NCBI GenBank assembly: GCA_003427395.1
Contig: BFEA01000399.1
Location: 479,890 to 540,872, forward strand
Source of the DNA: Chara braunii
Taxonomy: Eukaryota; Streptophyta; Charophyceae; Charales; Characeae
Length of the DNA stretch: 60,983 nucleotides
Reading direction: 5' to 3'
Shown here: positions 22,211 through 31,999 of the stretch, in pieces
Layout of the letters: each line of letters begins with the position of its first letter
Position numbering within the stretch: the stretch's first letter is position 1
Notes under the pieces: model-generated
The model's input: only the letters and a program-made list of their open reading frames with translations
Database searches by the model: none
Told to the model about the DNA's origin: nothing
Program-made: the position numbers and the translations under genes

Positions 22211-23747
22211 TGTAACCACGGCCCCGCGTCCCAAGGTAAAACGGGGCGTGGCCCTGGCACAGCCACAAAAACAGTTTGTAATTGCTCTTCGGGCATCCCT
22301 GTGGATACAACACACCCCGCGCGCTGCTACCGCAATCTCGCGCCCTCGGGATACGACAAACAAAACAGATAGGGGAAATAGGATAAAATAGCAGCAGGGT
22401 CGGGGAACAACGGCCTGCTAGCGCCTTGCCAGCCCCCGCTGACCGGGCGCGCCGCCGCGCCTGCAAACAAAAACCGAGGGGGATAGCCCTGGCCGCCCTC
22501 GACCCCATCGGTTCCTTCCACGACGCTCCACTACAGTTGCTGCGTCGACGCCCGCTGCCCTCGATCCTCAAACCTTCGTTGTAATAGTCCGATGCCGTAA
22601 CCTATAGGGCTAAGCCGAAGCGTGAGACTAAAACACGCCGGGTGCCATATAAGACGGTGCGGCGGGGCGCTTTGGGCCAATAAAACGGCTGCGCGGCTCT
22701 TAGTGCCCGCGCAGGTTCGCTTATACCGTGCCATAATTGCCCCGCGCGCCATCTTACGACACCCCGCTCACCGCACGAAAGTCGCGCCGTCGTTGCCGAT
22801 GGCGTCGTCGGGGTCGTTCTCCGCAAGCGCGTTCGACTCGGTCAAAAATACCAATCAAAAGAAAATATCCTTAATTCCTGCTTAATCAAAAATAAATAAT
22901 AAATAATATCACCTAAGCAAAACGACCGAGGTCCGGGCCGGCTTTACGATCAACATCATAAAAAATTCACGCACGTCTTTAAGCCTGCGCGCCCACGCAC
23001 TTGCTATTGTGGTCAACCACCTAGTCAACGTAATTACAGGTGCAGCCGTGCTTAGCGCGGTATCCTTAAACTCTAAACCAAAAACTGTTTTCTGTTACTT
23101 GCAAAAACCAGGGAGGATACCCTTGTAAGGGTATTCGCACCGACGGCGTGTGATGCCCAACGTCACGCCCAACGCGACTTCCTGATCGGAGTGAGATAGG
23201 GGCCCGAAAGTGCGAAAAGGGGTGTGCCAAGGATTTTAGGAAAGTGGGGGTGGAGTCCCAGGTCGGAACTGAGATCTCTTGTGGCAAGTTCCAGGGGTAC
23301 AGGTGCAAAAGGGGGCGTACTCAGGGGCGGGGAGGTAGTTGATGTCGTGCAGCATAAGGCAGATGGCAGACGCAGTGCATCCCAGGGTAAAATCCCAGGC
23401 ACTTGCTGCTATCCCCATACCGAAAGATCTAAACACTGTTGCATTCTCGAACGAAATTTCAACAGAATTGCCCCTGTCAACAGGTTTTATTTTTTAAGGT
23501 CGAATAGGCAAAGAAATCACCATCGCTGCTGATTCCGTCTTCGGGGTCGGTCGCGTGGTTCGGCCGGTTGTTGGCGCTGCTCATAACAGGCTTCGGGTTC
23601 TGTCGAGGCAGGCCGTACGTGAAGGCTGTGCAATTGCTGCTCGACTTTGGTTCGAGCCTGTCGGGTAGTTCCCAAGCTCGGTGCACCCGGTGATATCGAC
23701 AACCTTCGCACGGCGGGCTAGGTTAGTAGCGAGCTATGGAATTCCAC

Positions 23748-23821
23748 GGTACTACTGTGAGTTGGTGATATGGGAGGAGGAGAGGTACTACTGTGAGTTG
23801 GTGATATGGGAGGAGGAGATG
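23748..23821. repeat. 37-bp tandem duplication
   Basis: Two adjacent, near-identical copies of a unit beginning GGTACTACTGTGAGTTGG and ending in GGAGGAGGAGA. Confidence 0.8.
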
Positions 23822-24933
23822 GAAGGGAGGGAAGTTGGTAGTAATGACGAAGCCGGGGGATATGAAATATTGCGTGTTGTAAGTGTCCGGGTAGTCAGGG
23901 CATCTGGGATCGCTAGTTATGGCACGGTGAAAATCCCTGGGGCATAATCGGTTGTTTTCTGTTAGGCAGGGGAATTCCGAATTTCTTAAAATCCCTCGCC
24001 GTCTAAGTTGTTCGTCTTCCCTGTACTCGTGATATTCCAGGTCCCTCAAATTATCGTAGTCGGATGTCCAAGAAGGAGATCTTGCAACCATGTCTGTTTA
24101 GTAAGCCGCATCCCCCACATCCTTACACGAGGTTAAGGCTGTCTTACGCGGGCGAGTGCGTACGTGGCGACTCAACTTTCCTCGAGATCGCGACGTACAT
24201 ATGCGTGCACGTAGGGAACAACCGACTGGCTCCGTGTGTCGGTTGCATACAACCTACCAATCACTACATGCTATGCATGTGACGCAAAAAGGGGGAAAAA
24301 GGGGATAATCGGTGGTTAGACTCCAGACCTTTAAGATAAGCATTCCCAATGATCACATGGCTCATGCAGGCGAATACTGGTCGGAGACAACACACAACGT
24401 AAAACAGATTGAAAAGATTGCTCACAAAAGGGATCCTACATTCATTCCATGCATACATACCGAGCAAAACAACAAGAAAAATCCGAGACAATATACAAAA
24501 AGTTCAAAAGAGAAGGGTCACGATAAAGAGATCGGCCATATCAGAACTCAAAATTATACAGATGAATAGATGGAAAGAACAACAAAAAGAAGCCCTATCC
24601 CACACCCACACTGCGACTCTCTCTCTTTCTCTCTCTCCCATTGAGGGCAGTCCGTCGCCTTGCATCAATACTCATGGTATCGGCAGTCCGTCACCGCGTA
24701 CCCACACAGAGTTGTCACCCCGCTTGGTTCAAGTATGCAAGCCAGGTTCGCCTGTGCGCCACAGTCCGTTGCGGCCACGCACGTCAACCCCGCATACCCA
24801 ACACCAGCTCGTTGGATTGCCCAACTCTCACACTCACTCACCTTCCAAACTTGCTCATTAGCCGAGCCTCACTGATCGCGCTAACCTCAAAATTCGTAGA
24901 GAGCAAACTAATCGCGCTTACGAAATTTATAGC

Positions 24934-25293
24934 ATGCATGCCTGCGCGAAAGGTACGGGATTAAGCTTAGATGGACAAGAAGGGAAGAGCGGAAGTGCCT
25001 GCATCTACATGGCCAGGCCGCGGCGTAGGGGTCGTAGCCACTCTCCACGCATCGATCCGGTCATGCAGGCTCTTCGGCCAATTAGAACGGAGTATGCAAG
25101 ACGAGAAAGAAGGAGAAGGAAGGCGGGCAACATAGGAGAACCAAGAAAGAAGAAGGATTACAGTTACGATCGCGCCCGCCGAAAACGACAGTTGCACAAG
25201 ATTAAAGGCGCGATCCAGTCAGAACCCAGTTCTCCGCGCCACAAGATGCGTGCGAACGCTGCGCGACAAAATTCAAAGTACCTAAATTCCTAG
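24934..25293 (+). CDS. Unassigned basic ORF (119 codons), doubtful
   Basis: This open frame encodes an Arg/Lys-rich protein with repeated RRR and KKK clusters (YARRERRRRKAG, EPRKKKDYSYDRARRKRQ). No family is recognised and no homologous copy is present in the window. The composition fits a nuclear-localised or RNA-binding tail as well as chance translation. No promoter or splice context supports it. Confidence 0.15.
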   Translation: MHACAKGTGLSLDGQEGKSGSACIYMARPRRRGRSHSPRIDPVMQALRPIRTEYARRERRRRKAGNIGEPRKKKDYSYDRARRKRQLHKIKGAIQSEPSSPRHKMRANAARQNSKYLNS

Positions 25294-25694
25294 TCTAAGT
25301 CCTAATTGCAAAAGGAAATTCAGAAAAGAAGGACAATTCCGAGAGCCCGCGGGGGCTCGTCATCAGTTAAAAATTCAAAATCGAAAATTCCCGCGCGCTA
25401 ATCGCGCCAAAATTCCTTATGCTCACAGCAAAACAAGAAAGAAGCTATGGTACAATTATTCCTTGCACCCGTCATGGCGCAGCCATCCAATCGTCGTCAC
25501 GGGGGTTTCCCTGCGCTGGCCCAACGAATTCCAACAACAATGAAAAAGAAAAGTGAGGGTATCCATGCAATTTGCCCAACCGAACCCCGCTTACGCCCGT
25601 CACCCATCAAGGCCCTCCCGTTTTCCCACATCAGCCCTGCGCAGGAAGTCGGGCGGTTGCAGAAGATAGTTCGTCACATAGCGTGCGCGGGGGG

Positions 25695-25697
<3 letters not shown>

Positions 25698-25782
<85 letters not shown>
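25698..25782. repeat. (GA)n microsatellite
   Basis: About 85 bases of GA repeat with one GC interruption. The Ser/Leu and Arg/Glu-rich frames across it are translation artefacts. Confidence 0.95.
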
Positions 25783-25785
<3 letters not shown>

Positions 25786-26350
25786 TGGTCCTATTTGCAC
25801 CCCAACGGCAAGAGGCGCGAAACAGAAACATGGTGGAGGCTGCTAGGGGCATTTAGAAAATCAATTAGGCTGATGGAAAGTTGACAGCTGTTGGGGTATT
25901 CTAAAAACTTTGACGGTTTCTTTTTTTTTTTTTAGCTGAACTTTGACGGTTTCCGGTAGGGGTATATAGCAAAGATGGGGCCCCCAACCGACGCCACGGG
26001 TATTTCACAAGAGGTTTTTTCTGTTAGGGGCATTCCGCTGTATTTTGGCAGATATCTCAATGTATGGGTATTTTGCAAATTATGCCGAGAGCCCCCACGG
26101 AATATATCATGTGCACTCTCCGTTCCGTGACTGCCACGTCAGCAGGATGATAGGACAGCACACGTCGCTGAATCAATGATTGCAAACGACTTCCCTTAGA
26201 TGATTTTTCTCTTCCTCCTCTTCCCTCTTTTGTTCTCTCTCTCTGTAGCTCCATCCTCACCGTCCTCCTCTCCTCTCTTCCTCCTCCGTTGCCCGTCCAT
26301 CTCCGCTGCCTTCTTCCTTGCTGTCATCTCTTTCGCCCAGCTCTTTGGCT

Positions 26351-26686
26351 ATGGAGGACTACGAGATCGAGGAGAGAGAGCAGGCTGCCGCCGACGCGCT
26401 GTCGCACTACTCCGTCCTGACGATGGTTAGCGTCGCGCAAGGTGTGTCGCCGGTGAGGATGCGGCTTCGGCTAATGAAAGAAGCTTCTGGATTTCGTCCT
26501 TTGAAAGAAGCTTCGGGATTTCGTCCCGAACGCAAGACCGATGGCGTCGGGATCGGGACGAAAGACGAGGAGGCATCGGATAAAGTTTGCCTTAACCTGG
26601 TTTCAATCGAAGGCGGTGCGGGTCCTCGGGTCGCGGGTTTTCTCCCTCGCGGGGGCTCGTCAAAGAATTCCCACCAGAGGTCGTGA
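26351..26686 (+). CDS. Unassigned ORF beginning MEDYEIEEREQAAADALSHY
   Basis: An ATG at 26351 follows a CT-rich leader (26206-26300) typical of a plant 5' untranslated region. The first 30 residues are acidic and look protein-like. Further on a 26-bp direct duplication (about 26476-26526) gives two copies of KEASGFRP. A possible splice donor (CAAG/GTGTGT) lies near 26440, so the true exon may end there. No family is recognised. It could be the first exon of a host gene or a gene fragment. Confidence 0.3.
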   Translation: MEDYEIEEREQAAADALSHYSVLTMVSVAQGVSPVRMRLRLMKEASGFRPLKEASGFRPERKTDGVGIGTKDEEASDKVCLNLVSIEGGAGPRVAGFLPRGGSSKNSHQRS

Positions 26687-27159
26687 TGATGAATAATGAG
26701 GCTGGATTATGAGGGTGATGATGATGAGGAGGAGGAGGAGGAAGGAGGGAGGACGGATGAGGGAGGAGGGTTGCGTGGGCCGCTGTTGACGTCAGCACTC
26801 GGGCGATTGCCTATTATTGCGATGGAGTCTTTGACAGATCCGAGCAGCGGACGGCGCGATTATGGTGATGATATGATGATGTTGAAGAAGATGATGATTA
26901 TGGGGTGATGATGACGGGGGGTGATCCTTGTGTCTGTTCTTCTCATTTGTTGGTCCGTTCACTGATTGATCGATACGATGGTGTAGTGAATGGTATTGAT
27001 TAGTGTTGTGTTTCGGTGAGAGCTGGAAACGCGAGCGTGGGAGTGAGGAGGAAGGCGCGGCGGAGGGGGGAGGAGGAGTGGGGAGGAGTAGAGGCGGGGC
27101 GCGAAAGGCGTGAGACAGAGTGGACTTGAACAGGCGAAGATGCTGGACCATTTTTTAGC

Positions 27160-27592
27160 ATCTTAACTAAGGCGCGGGCTGGCCCTATGGACGTCGTTCC
27201 CAATCTCCTCATCTTCACTAGGAAGCCCCATCGACGCTTTGATCCGCTCCTGCCTGTTGGAGAGGCGCGATCGGACGAAATTTCGTTTCATTATCGCCCC
27301 GAGAACCGTCTTATACATTGGAATGGAGTCAATGGACCCCTTTCATAATGAGCTGGGCTTGGTCTTCGCGGCAGTTTATCAGCGTTTCTTGCAGTTACTT
27401 TACGCATCAGATGAATTACTTGCAAGAGTCCTCAGTCCGGTATGAATTCGTGGGAACCCATCTAGAGAAGAAGTACCAGTATGGGTATCAGAACTTCGAC
27501 GCTGTGTAGGAAGAGTTGGTGCAGGAAGCGGAGGCGAAGGCGGAAGAGATGAAGAAGATGAAGCAAGCGCAAGAGGAGGGGGGGGGATGGGG
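27160..27592 (+). pseudogene. Coding-like stretch of unknown origin, broken
   Basis: Three consecutive open segments read like one protein. MDVVPNLLIFTRKPHRRFDPL to LIHWNGVNG lies in one frame. TPFIMSWAWSSRQFISVS to YEFVGTHLEKKYQYGYQNFDAV follows in a second frame. After one TAG in that second frame comes a helical Glu/Lys-rich tail (EELVQEAEAKAEEMKKMKQ). A TTTTTTAG just before 27159 could be a splice acceptor. One frameshift and one stop suggest a decayed gene copy, or exons I cannot delimit. I do not recognise the family. Confidence 0.3.
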
Positions 27593-28635
27593 GTGAGAGA
27601 AAGAAACAGGAAGGGGGAAGGGGAATTGGAGGGGCAGAGGGGGACAAGCAGGCGGAAAGAGCGGGAAAGGAGGGAAAGGCGGGGGTGGAGAGAAGCGGGG
27701 AAGCGGGAAAGCGGGGAAGATCAGGAGGATGACGATGGGGAGGGGAAAGCGGAGGGGGGACTTGCGAGAAAGGGAGCGCAGCGGCGGGTGGGAAAGAGGG
27801 ACATTGGCGCACGCGAGCGGAGGCGGTGCAGGCGCCGCCATCGGGCCCGCGCATTCTTCTGCTAATGGTAAGTCATTGTCGGCTTTCAACCTCCCAAGCT
27901 GCGTCAGCGGAAAAGTAAATCGATGGCCGCTGGGGGGGGGTGGGTCTTCAGCGTCTTTGGTGGGGATACTTGCAGTAGTGAGAACGTAAGCTTGAGAGGA
28001 GAGTGAAGTCCGCGTGAAAGCGTTGGACGTGAAGAAGGTGGTGTCAAGCGGGATGGATGTGGAGGAGGAGGAAATAGGTGCGGACAGCGAAGAGGAAGAG
28101 GACGAGGAGGAGGTGGAGTGGGGTTGTGAGGAACAAGAAAGCGGGGAAAGGGGTCGCTGCATCTACGCGTGACCAGGCGGGTAATGGCACGGCTTATCGT
28201 AACGGCACGAGGAATGACCACGTGGTGGCCACGTGGCCTCCCATGTGGAGGGATCAGGAGTTTGCGATGCATGGACAAGGGGGTTGGCGACGTAAAATTG
28301 GCGGGAAAAGATTTCCATGGTCTTGGACAGGACAGCCGCGCGTCAGACTGGTTATCTTTAGCCACGTGGTCAGTGAGGGATCAGGAATTTGACGGGAAGG
28401 TTCTTTTTAAAACCGACTCGTGCATAGCGCAAACTGCACGCGCTGCCGTGTAAGGGCCTACAGTAGTTGCAGCACCCTCTATCCACCCAGATTTTGAATG
28501 GATCTGGTCAATGTCGATGTCCAGAGGCATTCAAAATGTTGGAGGATGGCGAGTGGTGCATCCTACCGTAGGACCTAACGCCTACTCCGGGCCGTAGCTT
28601 GCTTAAAGAACAGTGAAGCGATGGGAAAGGTTGTG

Positions 28636-28721
28636 GCACCTTTCTCGGCCTTTTGGCTAAGATCAAGTGTAGTTTCTGTTCTGATCAGTTTAATATCTGA
28701 TCCGTGGTCCATCGGGCCACA
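28636..28721 (+). ncRNA. U2 snRNA 5' part (probably a pseudogene)
   Basis: CACCTTTCTCGGCCTTTTGG and the following GCTAAGATCAAGTGTAG match the 5' end of plant U2, including stem I. The branch-point recognition sequence, normally GUAGUA, reads GUAGUU here. The next part (CTGATCAGTTTAATATCTGA) and a GTGGTCC/GGGCCAC stem-loop are kept. After 28721 the match to U2 stops, so the Sm site and 3' stem-loops III and IV are missing. A plant upstream sequence element is not seen at the expected distance. This is most likely a truncated pseudogene. Confidence 0.8.
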
Positions 28722-29076
28722 TGGTTAGATAGGTGAGAAAAACAAACCAAAAGTGAATGATGATAGGGAGCGGGAGCGGGCAGACAGAGTGACAGAGTTT
28801 TACAAGTGTGTATGACCGTGGTGGCGCCTAATTGCGGGCAGTCTCACATACTCCAAATTAGGCATCAGTGTGGATAATATATGCTGTATCTGGTCGCGTA
28901 GTGCGTAGTCATACAGTCTTGTCTGCCTCTGAAAGAACGATGCAACAACGGTGAGCAATGGTGATTGCGTTTTTGGCCATAGCTTTTCTGTGTGAGTGGC
29001 GAAGAAAACCGGTTTCAATGGATATTCGTCACTGAGCAATTGATTTTGATTGACTGGTGAGTAAACAAGTCGATGT

Positions 29077-29143
29077 TGATTGATATTGATTGGATATTGA
29101 TTGATATTGATTGATATTGATTGATATTGATTGATATTGATTC
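29077..29143. repeat. 10-bp tandem repeat (ATTGATATTG)n
   Basis: About six near-perfect copies of a decamer form a short minisatellite. Confidence 0.85.
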
Positions 29144-29222
29144 ATGACTAATCAGCGGTGTTGATGATTGAAAAGGCAGATGGTGATGAGCAAAGGAGCA
29201 CTGGAAAGCGGATATATATGTA

Positions 29223-29678
29223 CAGCCTCCTGATGAGTAGGTAGGTGAAACTCCGACGAAACAGCTTGTCACAGCCCCTCGTTCGTTGTCTGTCCTCTTC
29301 TCCATCCCTCTCTGCCTACGGTTTACAGGAGGGCAGTTCTGTCTGTTTGGCAGAAGTGCTGTCCGGTAAACCGTAGGCAGAGAGGGAGATTGGGCCTCGC
29401 CACACCACTGTCGAAAAGAAAAAAGCACTACCGGTAGTGCATCTTCCCCGAAAAGCGGCCAGATGCATCTGTTGCTATTCATAGGAACGGATGCATCTTG
29501 CCACTTTCTGTGGGAACATGCGTTTGAACGTTTTTCGTTTCGACAGTGGTGTGGCGAGGCCCATTGTCGAACAGATGTGCCACGACCGTAGGCAGAGAGG
29601 GAGAAGAGGACAACAAACGAGGGGCTGTGACCAAGTGTTTTGTCAGAGTTTCACCATCGCCGGCTCCTTAGGAGGCTG
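29223..29678. mobile_element. Palindromic (foldback/MITE-like) element
   Basis: Two arms of about 200-230 bp are inverted copies around a short centre near 29480. The left arm CAGCCTCC...GGTGAAACTC...CACAGCCCCTCGTT matches the reverse of ...AACGAGGGGCTGTG...GAGTTTCACC...GGAGGCTG. Both arms contain CCGTAGGCAGAGAGGG. The left arm has an additional nested inverted pair of that motif. No coding capacity is present. This is the structure of a non-autonomous foldback DNA transposon. Confidence 0.6.
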
Positions 29679-29950
29679 AACCCGCTACAGTCTGCAGAGG
29701 CCACTAATTGATTACACTGTAAGCGATAATCCACCTTAACCCCGGTTGGTGCCCAACAACTGATACCTTGAGGTGGGCACCAACCACTGCCCTCGAGGTT
29801 ACCTGTGACGAAAATCAAAGCAGACGATCACTCACCCACACAAGATGGAAAACTGTACAGACTGCAGGTTCACACCCCATCACAAGCCAGCAGAACACCC
29901 ACGAAACAAAGAAAGACCTGTCACAGCCAGAAAATACACTTCGGACACCT

Positions 29951-30340
29951 GCTGGCACTAGAGGCACAGCATGGCCGCGTAGTGACAACCCCGACCGCTG
30001 ACGCGCGACCTGACTGTAGAAAACCATAGCCCGACCGCTGACGCGCGACCTGACTGTACTGTAGAAAACCATAGCAGGGTGCTATCGAAGTCTTGGTATA
30101 TATTGTCAAACAGAATTGCTCGAAGTCGTGGTATATATCGTCAAACAGAACTGCTCGAAGTCGTGGTATATATCATCGAACAGAACTGCCTGGTAAACCA
30201 CGGGCAGAGAGGGAGAGAAGAGGACAACAATATATCGTCAAACAGAACGGCCCAGTAAACCGCAGGCAGAGAGGGAGAGAAGAGGACAACAAATGAAATG
30301 GGCCTTCGCTATGCGGCCATGCTGTGTCTCTAGTGCCAGT
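29951..30340. mobile_element. Second palindromic element with internal tandem repeats
   Basis: The ends 29951-29982 and 30308-30340 are inverted copies of about 32 bp (CTGGCACTAGAGGCACAGCA and its complement). Inside are a 40-45-bp direct duplication (about 29990-30074, unit starting CCCGACCGCTGACGCG), three 35-bp units (30085-30189) and two copies of GCAGAGAGGGAGAGAAGAGG, which is also found in the neighbouring palindrome. The two elements are probably related. Confidence 0.5.
30085..30189. repeat. 35-bp tandem repeat, three units
   Basis: The unit begins TCGAAGTCGTGGTATATATC and ends in GAACTGC. Units start at 30085, 30120 and 30155. Confidence 0.85.
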
Positions 30341-30777
30341 GGCATGCCTGGAGTGTACATTCAGCACTGTTTCCTCTGCAGGTTGCACGTGTGCAGAGCT
30401 CTGCAGATGCATGCGACTGTTTTCTTCAGCTCAGAATGTTCGGCCTGTGTGCACATCCATCCACAATCTGCAAAAGGAACGGTTTTGATCTGTGCGGCCT
30501 GGCTGTTTTCTTTCTTCTGTCCCCCTGCCACTGTGTCAAACACGACAACAATCAACAACCAAATCAGATTTGCGTTCCAAATGCCTCCCTCTTCCTCCTT
30601 CCCGTTTTCTGTCACCATTTATGTGTTCCGTCTTTTATATGCCTTGTCTTTACTAGCTGTACTCTTTTGCATCCCGAATGTCACTCATATGCTTTTCTTT
30701 CTGTCCTTCTGCATACGGTCACTCTTGGGTATCACCACAAACTGCTCTATCGAAAAAAAACACAAGAAAAACTGCTC

Positions 30778-31903
30778 TGCAAGGACCTGCCAAACACGGA
30801 TTGAGACACAGCTTGATTTCTGAGTTTTGCCTTGCTGAGTTTCCCACTTGTTATTGAGTTTTCTAAGTCTGTGTGTGTGCGTGCTTGCTGGTCTGCATGC
30901 CTGTCTGAGTGCTTGTCGGCTTGAGTGTGTGCTTGACCTGCAAGAGCACTTGTTCATTCGGAAGACCCAAAGGGCCGGTACTTACCTGTGGCTGCGACAT
31001 TGAGGGTTGCAGGGGGGAAAACACTAAAGTGGCGGGGAAAGAGGCTCGCGACACTTAAGAGCAGTGGAAAAACACTCGAGTAGCAGGTAGGCTGGTACCA
31101 CACCACGCCCAGCTCCCCACTGCGGCTATGTGTAGGAGCACAGGCTGGAGGAGGAGGAATGAAGAGGACTAGGAGGGAAGAGCGCCAGAGGTACTTACCT
31201 GGCTATGGAGGATGCCATCTTCATCACCTTGGTGGGCGCTGCATCTGGAAGACCCCAGTTGGGGTAGAGCTACACCTGTCTCTTATACACATCTAGATGT
31301 GTATAAGAGACAGGGCTGGAGGAGGAGGAATGAAGAGGACTAGGAGGGAAGAGCGCCAGAGGTACTTACCTGGCTATGGAGGATGCCATCTTCATCACCT
31401 TGGTGGGCGCTGCATCTGGAAGACCCCAGTTGGGGTAGAGCTACACCAAGAAGCTTCGAGGCAGAGTCAGGCATGGCGGCCTGAGCTAGAGCAGCCACAG
31501 CTGCTTTGAGTTGTCTTTTGCACATCAGGGCAAGGCCGTAGCAGTCCGCCATAGCCTCGTCCTTCAGGAAGAGGACGGAGAAGGGTGGCCATGGCTATGG
31601 TGGACCTCATGTTGTACCTGCAGTAGAAGAGGGATTCAGACATTGATTCTGGTTCAGCCATTCAACATTATTATTATTATTATTTATTGTTTGAATAAGA
31701 GGGGAGGAGAAAGGGAGGAGGAGAGTGGTCGACGAAGAAGAAGGGAATTATCATTGGTCTTTGCTGGTGTACATCTTCTTTCTTTCGTCTTCTCCTTCTT
31801 CTTTCCCTCCCTCTCCTTTCAAGTTCATTCGTTTCTTTTTGCAATTGGACGGCATTGTACTTTATCATGAGTGTGTACTTCGAAATTGGCCAGGGCCATA
31901 ACA
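30778..31903 (+). repeat. LTR of a second retrotransposon family (plus strand)
   Basis: The segment starts TGCAAGGACC and ends ATAACA, directly followed by an initiator-Met primer-binding site, so it is a 5' LTR. Its start aligns with the first bases of the reverse-oriented solo copy at 55509-56881, and the last 320 bases of the two are clearly similar. The real length is about 955 bp, because 171 bp in the middle (adapter plus duplicated 133 bp) are an assembly artefact. No matching 3' LTR in the same orientation is in the window. Confidence 0.75.
31276..31313. other. Nextera mate-pair junction adapter (assembly artefact)
   Basis: CTGTCTCTTATACACATCT is followed directly by its reverse complement AGATGTGTATAAGAGACAG. 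This is the Tn5 mosaic-end junction adapter of mate-pair libraries. It sits between identical 133-bp copies (31143-31275 and 31314-31446). The open frame starting MCIRDR just inside it is a known adapter translation. Confidence 0.97.
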
Positions 31904-31904
31904 T

Positions 31905-31916
31905 TGGTATCAGAGC
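31905..31916 (+). other. Primer-binding site, initiator tRNA-Met
   Basis: TGGTATCAGAGC is the standard plant retrotransposon primer-binding site complementary to initiator tRNA-Met. It lies one base after the LTR end. Confidence 0.85.
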
Positions 31917-31950
31917 GGATTCTACTTGCTGGCGAGAGTTGACTTCACTG

Positions 31951-31999
31951 CTCCAACCCTAACCTAAGTGGAGGGCTACCGCTTAGGGTTAGGGCTGGA
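31951..31999 (+). other. Leader hairpin after the primer-binding site
   Basis: CTCCAACCCTAACCTAAG and CTTAGGGTTAGGGCTGGA form a nearly perfect stem of about 17 bp. Its place just inside the primer-binding site fits a packaging or dimerisation structure, but it may also be a chance pairing of TTAGGG-like sequence. Confidence 0.5.

Larger units (their letters stand above)
16118..23145 (-). repeat. 5' LTR of giant Ty3/gypsy element (about 7.0 kb)
   Basis: The inner end is fixed by the tRNA-Asp primer-binding site and the TGTCG at 16118. The outer end is fixed by where homology with the left LTR stops, at CGACG (23141-23145; the left copy ends CGACA). At about 7 kb it is very long for an LTR and encodes nothing recognisable. 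From outer to inner end it holds the tRNA-like segment, hairpin family 3, hairpin family 1, hairpin family 2 and a GC-rich inner part. It would carry the promoter and polyadenylation signals, but I cannot point to them. The two LTRs differ by scattered substitutions, plus the 340-bp indel, so the insertion is not brand new. Confidence 0.75.
23146..25690. other. Flank of the giant element, no convincing gene
   Basis: This is mixed-composition sequence to the right of the LTR with only short unrelated open frames. It contains a 37-bp direct duplication (23748-23821) and a basic 119-codon ORF (24934-25293). The five bases next to the LTR (GCGTG) are the candidate target-site duplication; the partner lies outside the window. 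Confidence 0.5.

Noticed and set aside
27462-28365. Minus-strand Ser/Pro-rich frames of 130-224 codons
   Set aside because: They are low-complexity translations of GA-rich sequence without recognisable domains.
31297-31509. Open frame beginning MCIRDR
   Set aside because: It starts inside the sequencing adapter; this peptide is a known translation of the Tn5 mosaic end and the downstream part is LTR.
31951-31999. Interstitial telomere (TTAGGG) array
   Set aside because: Only two short TTAGGG-like units in inverted arrangement; better explained as a leader hairpin.
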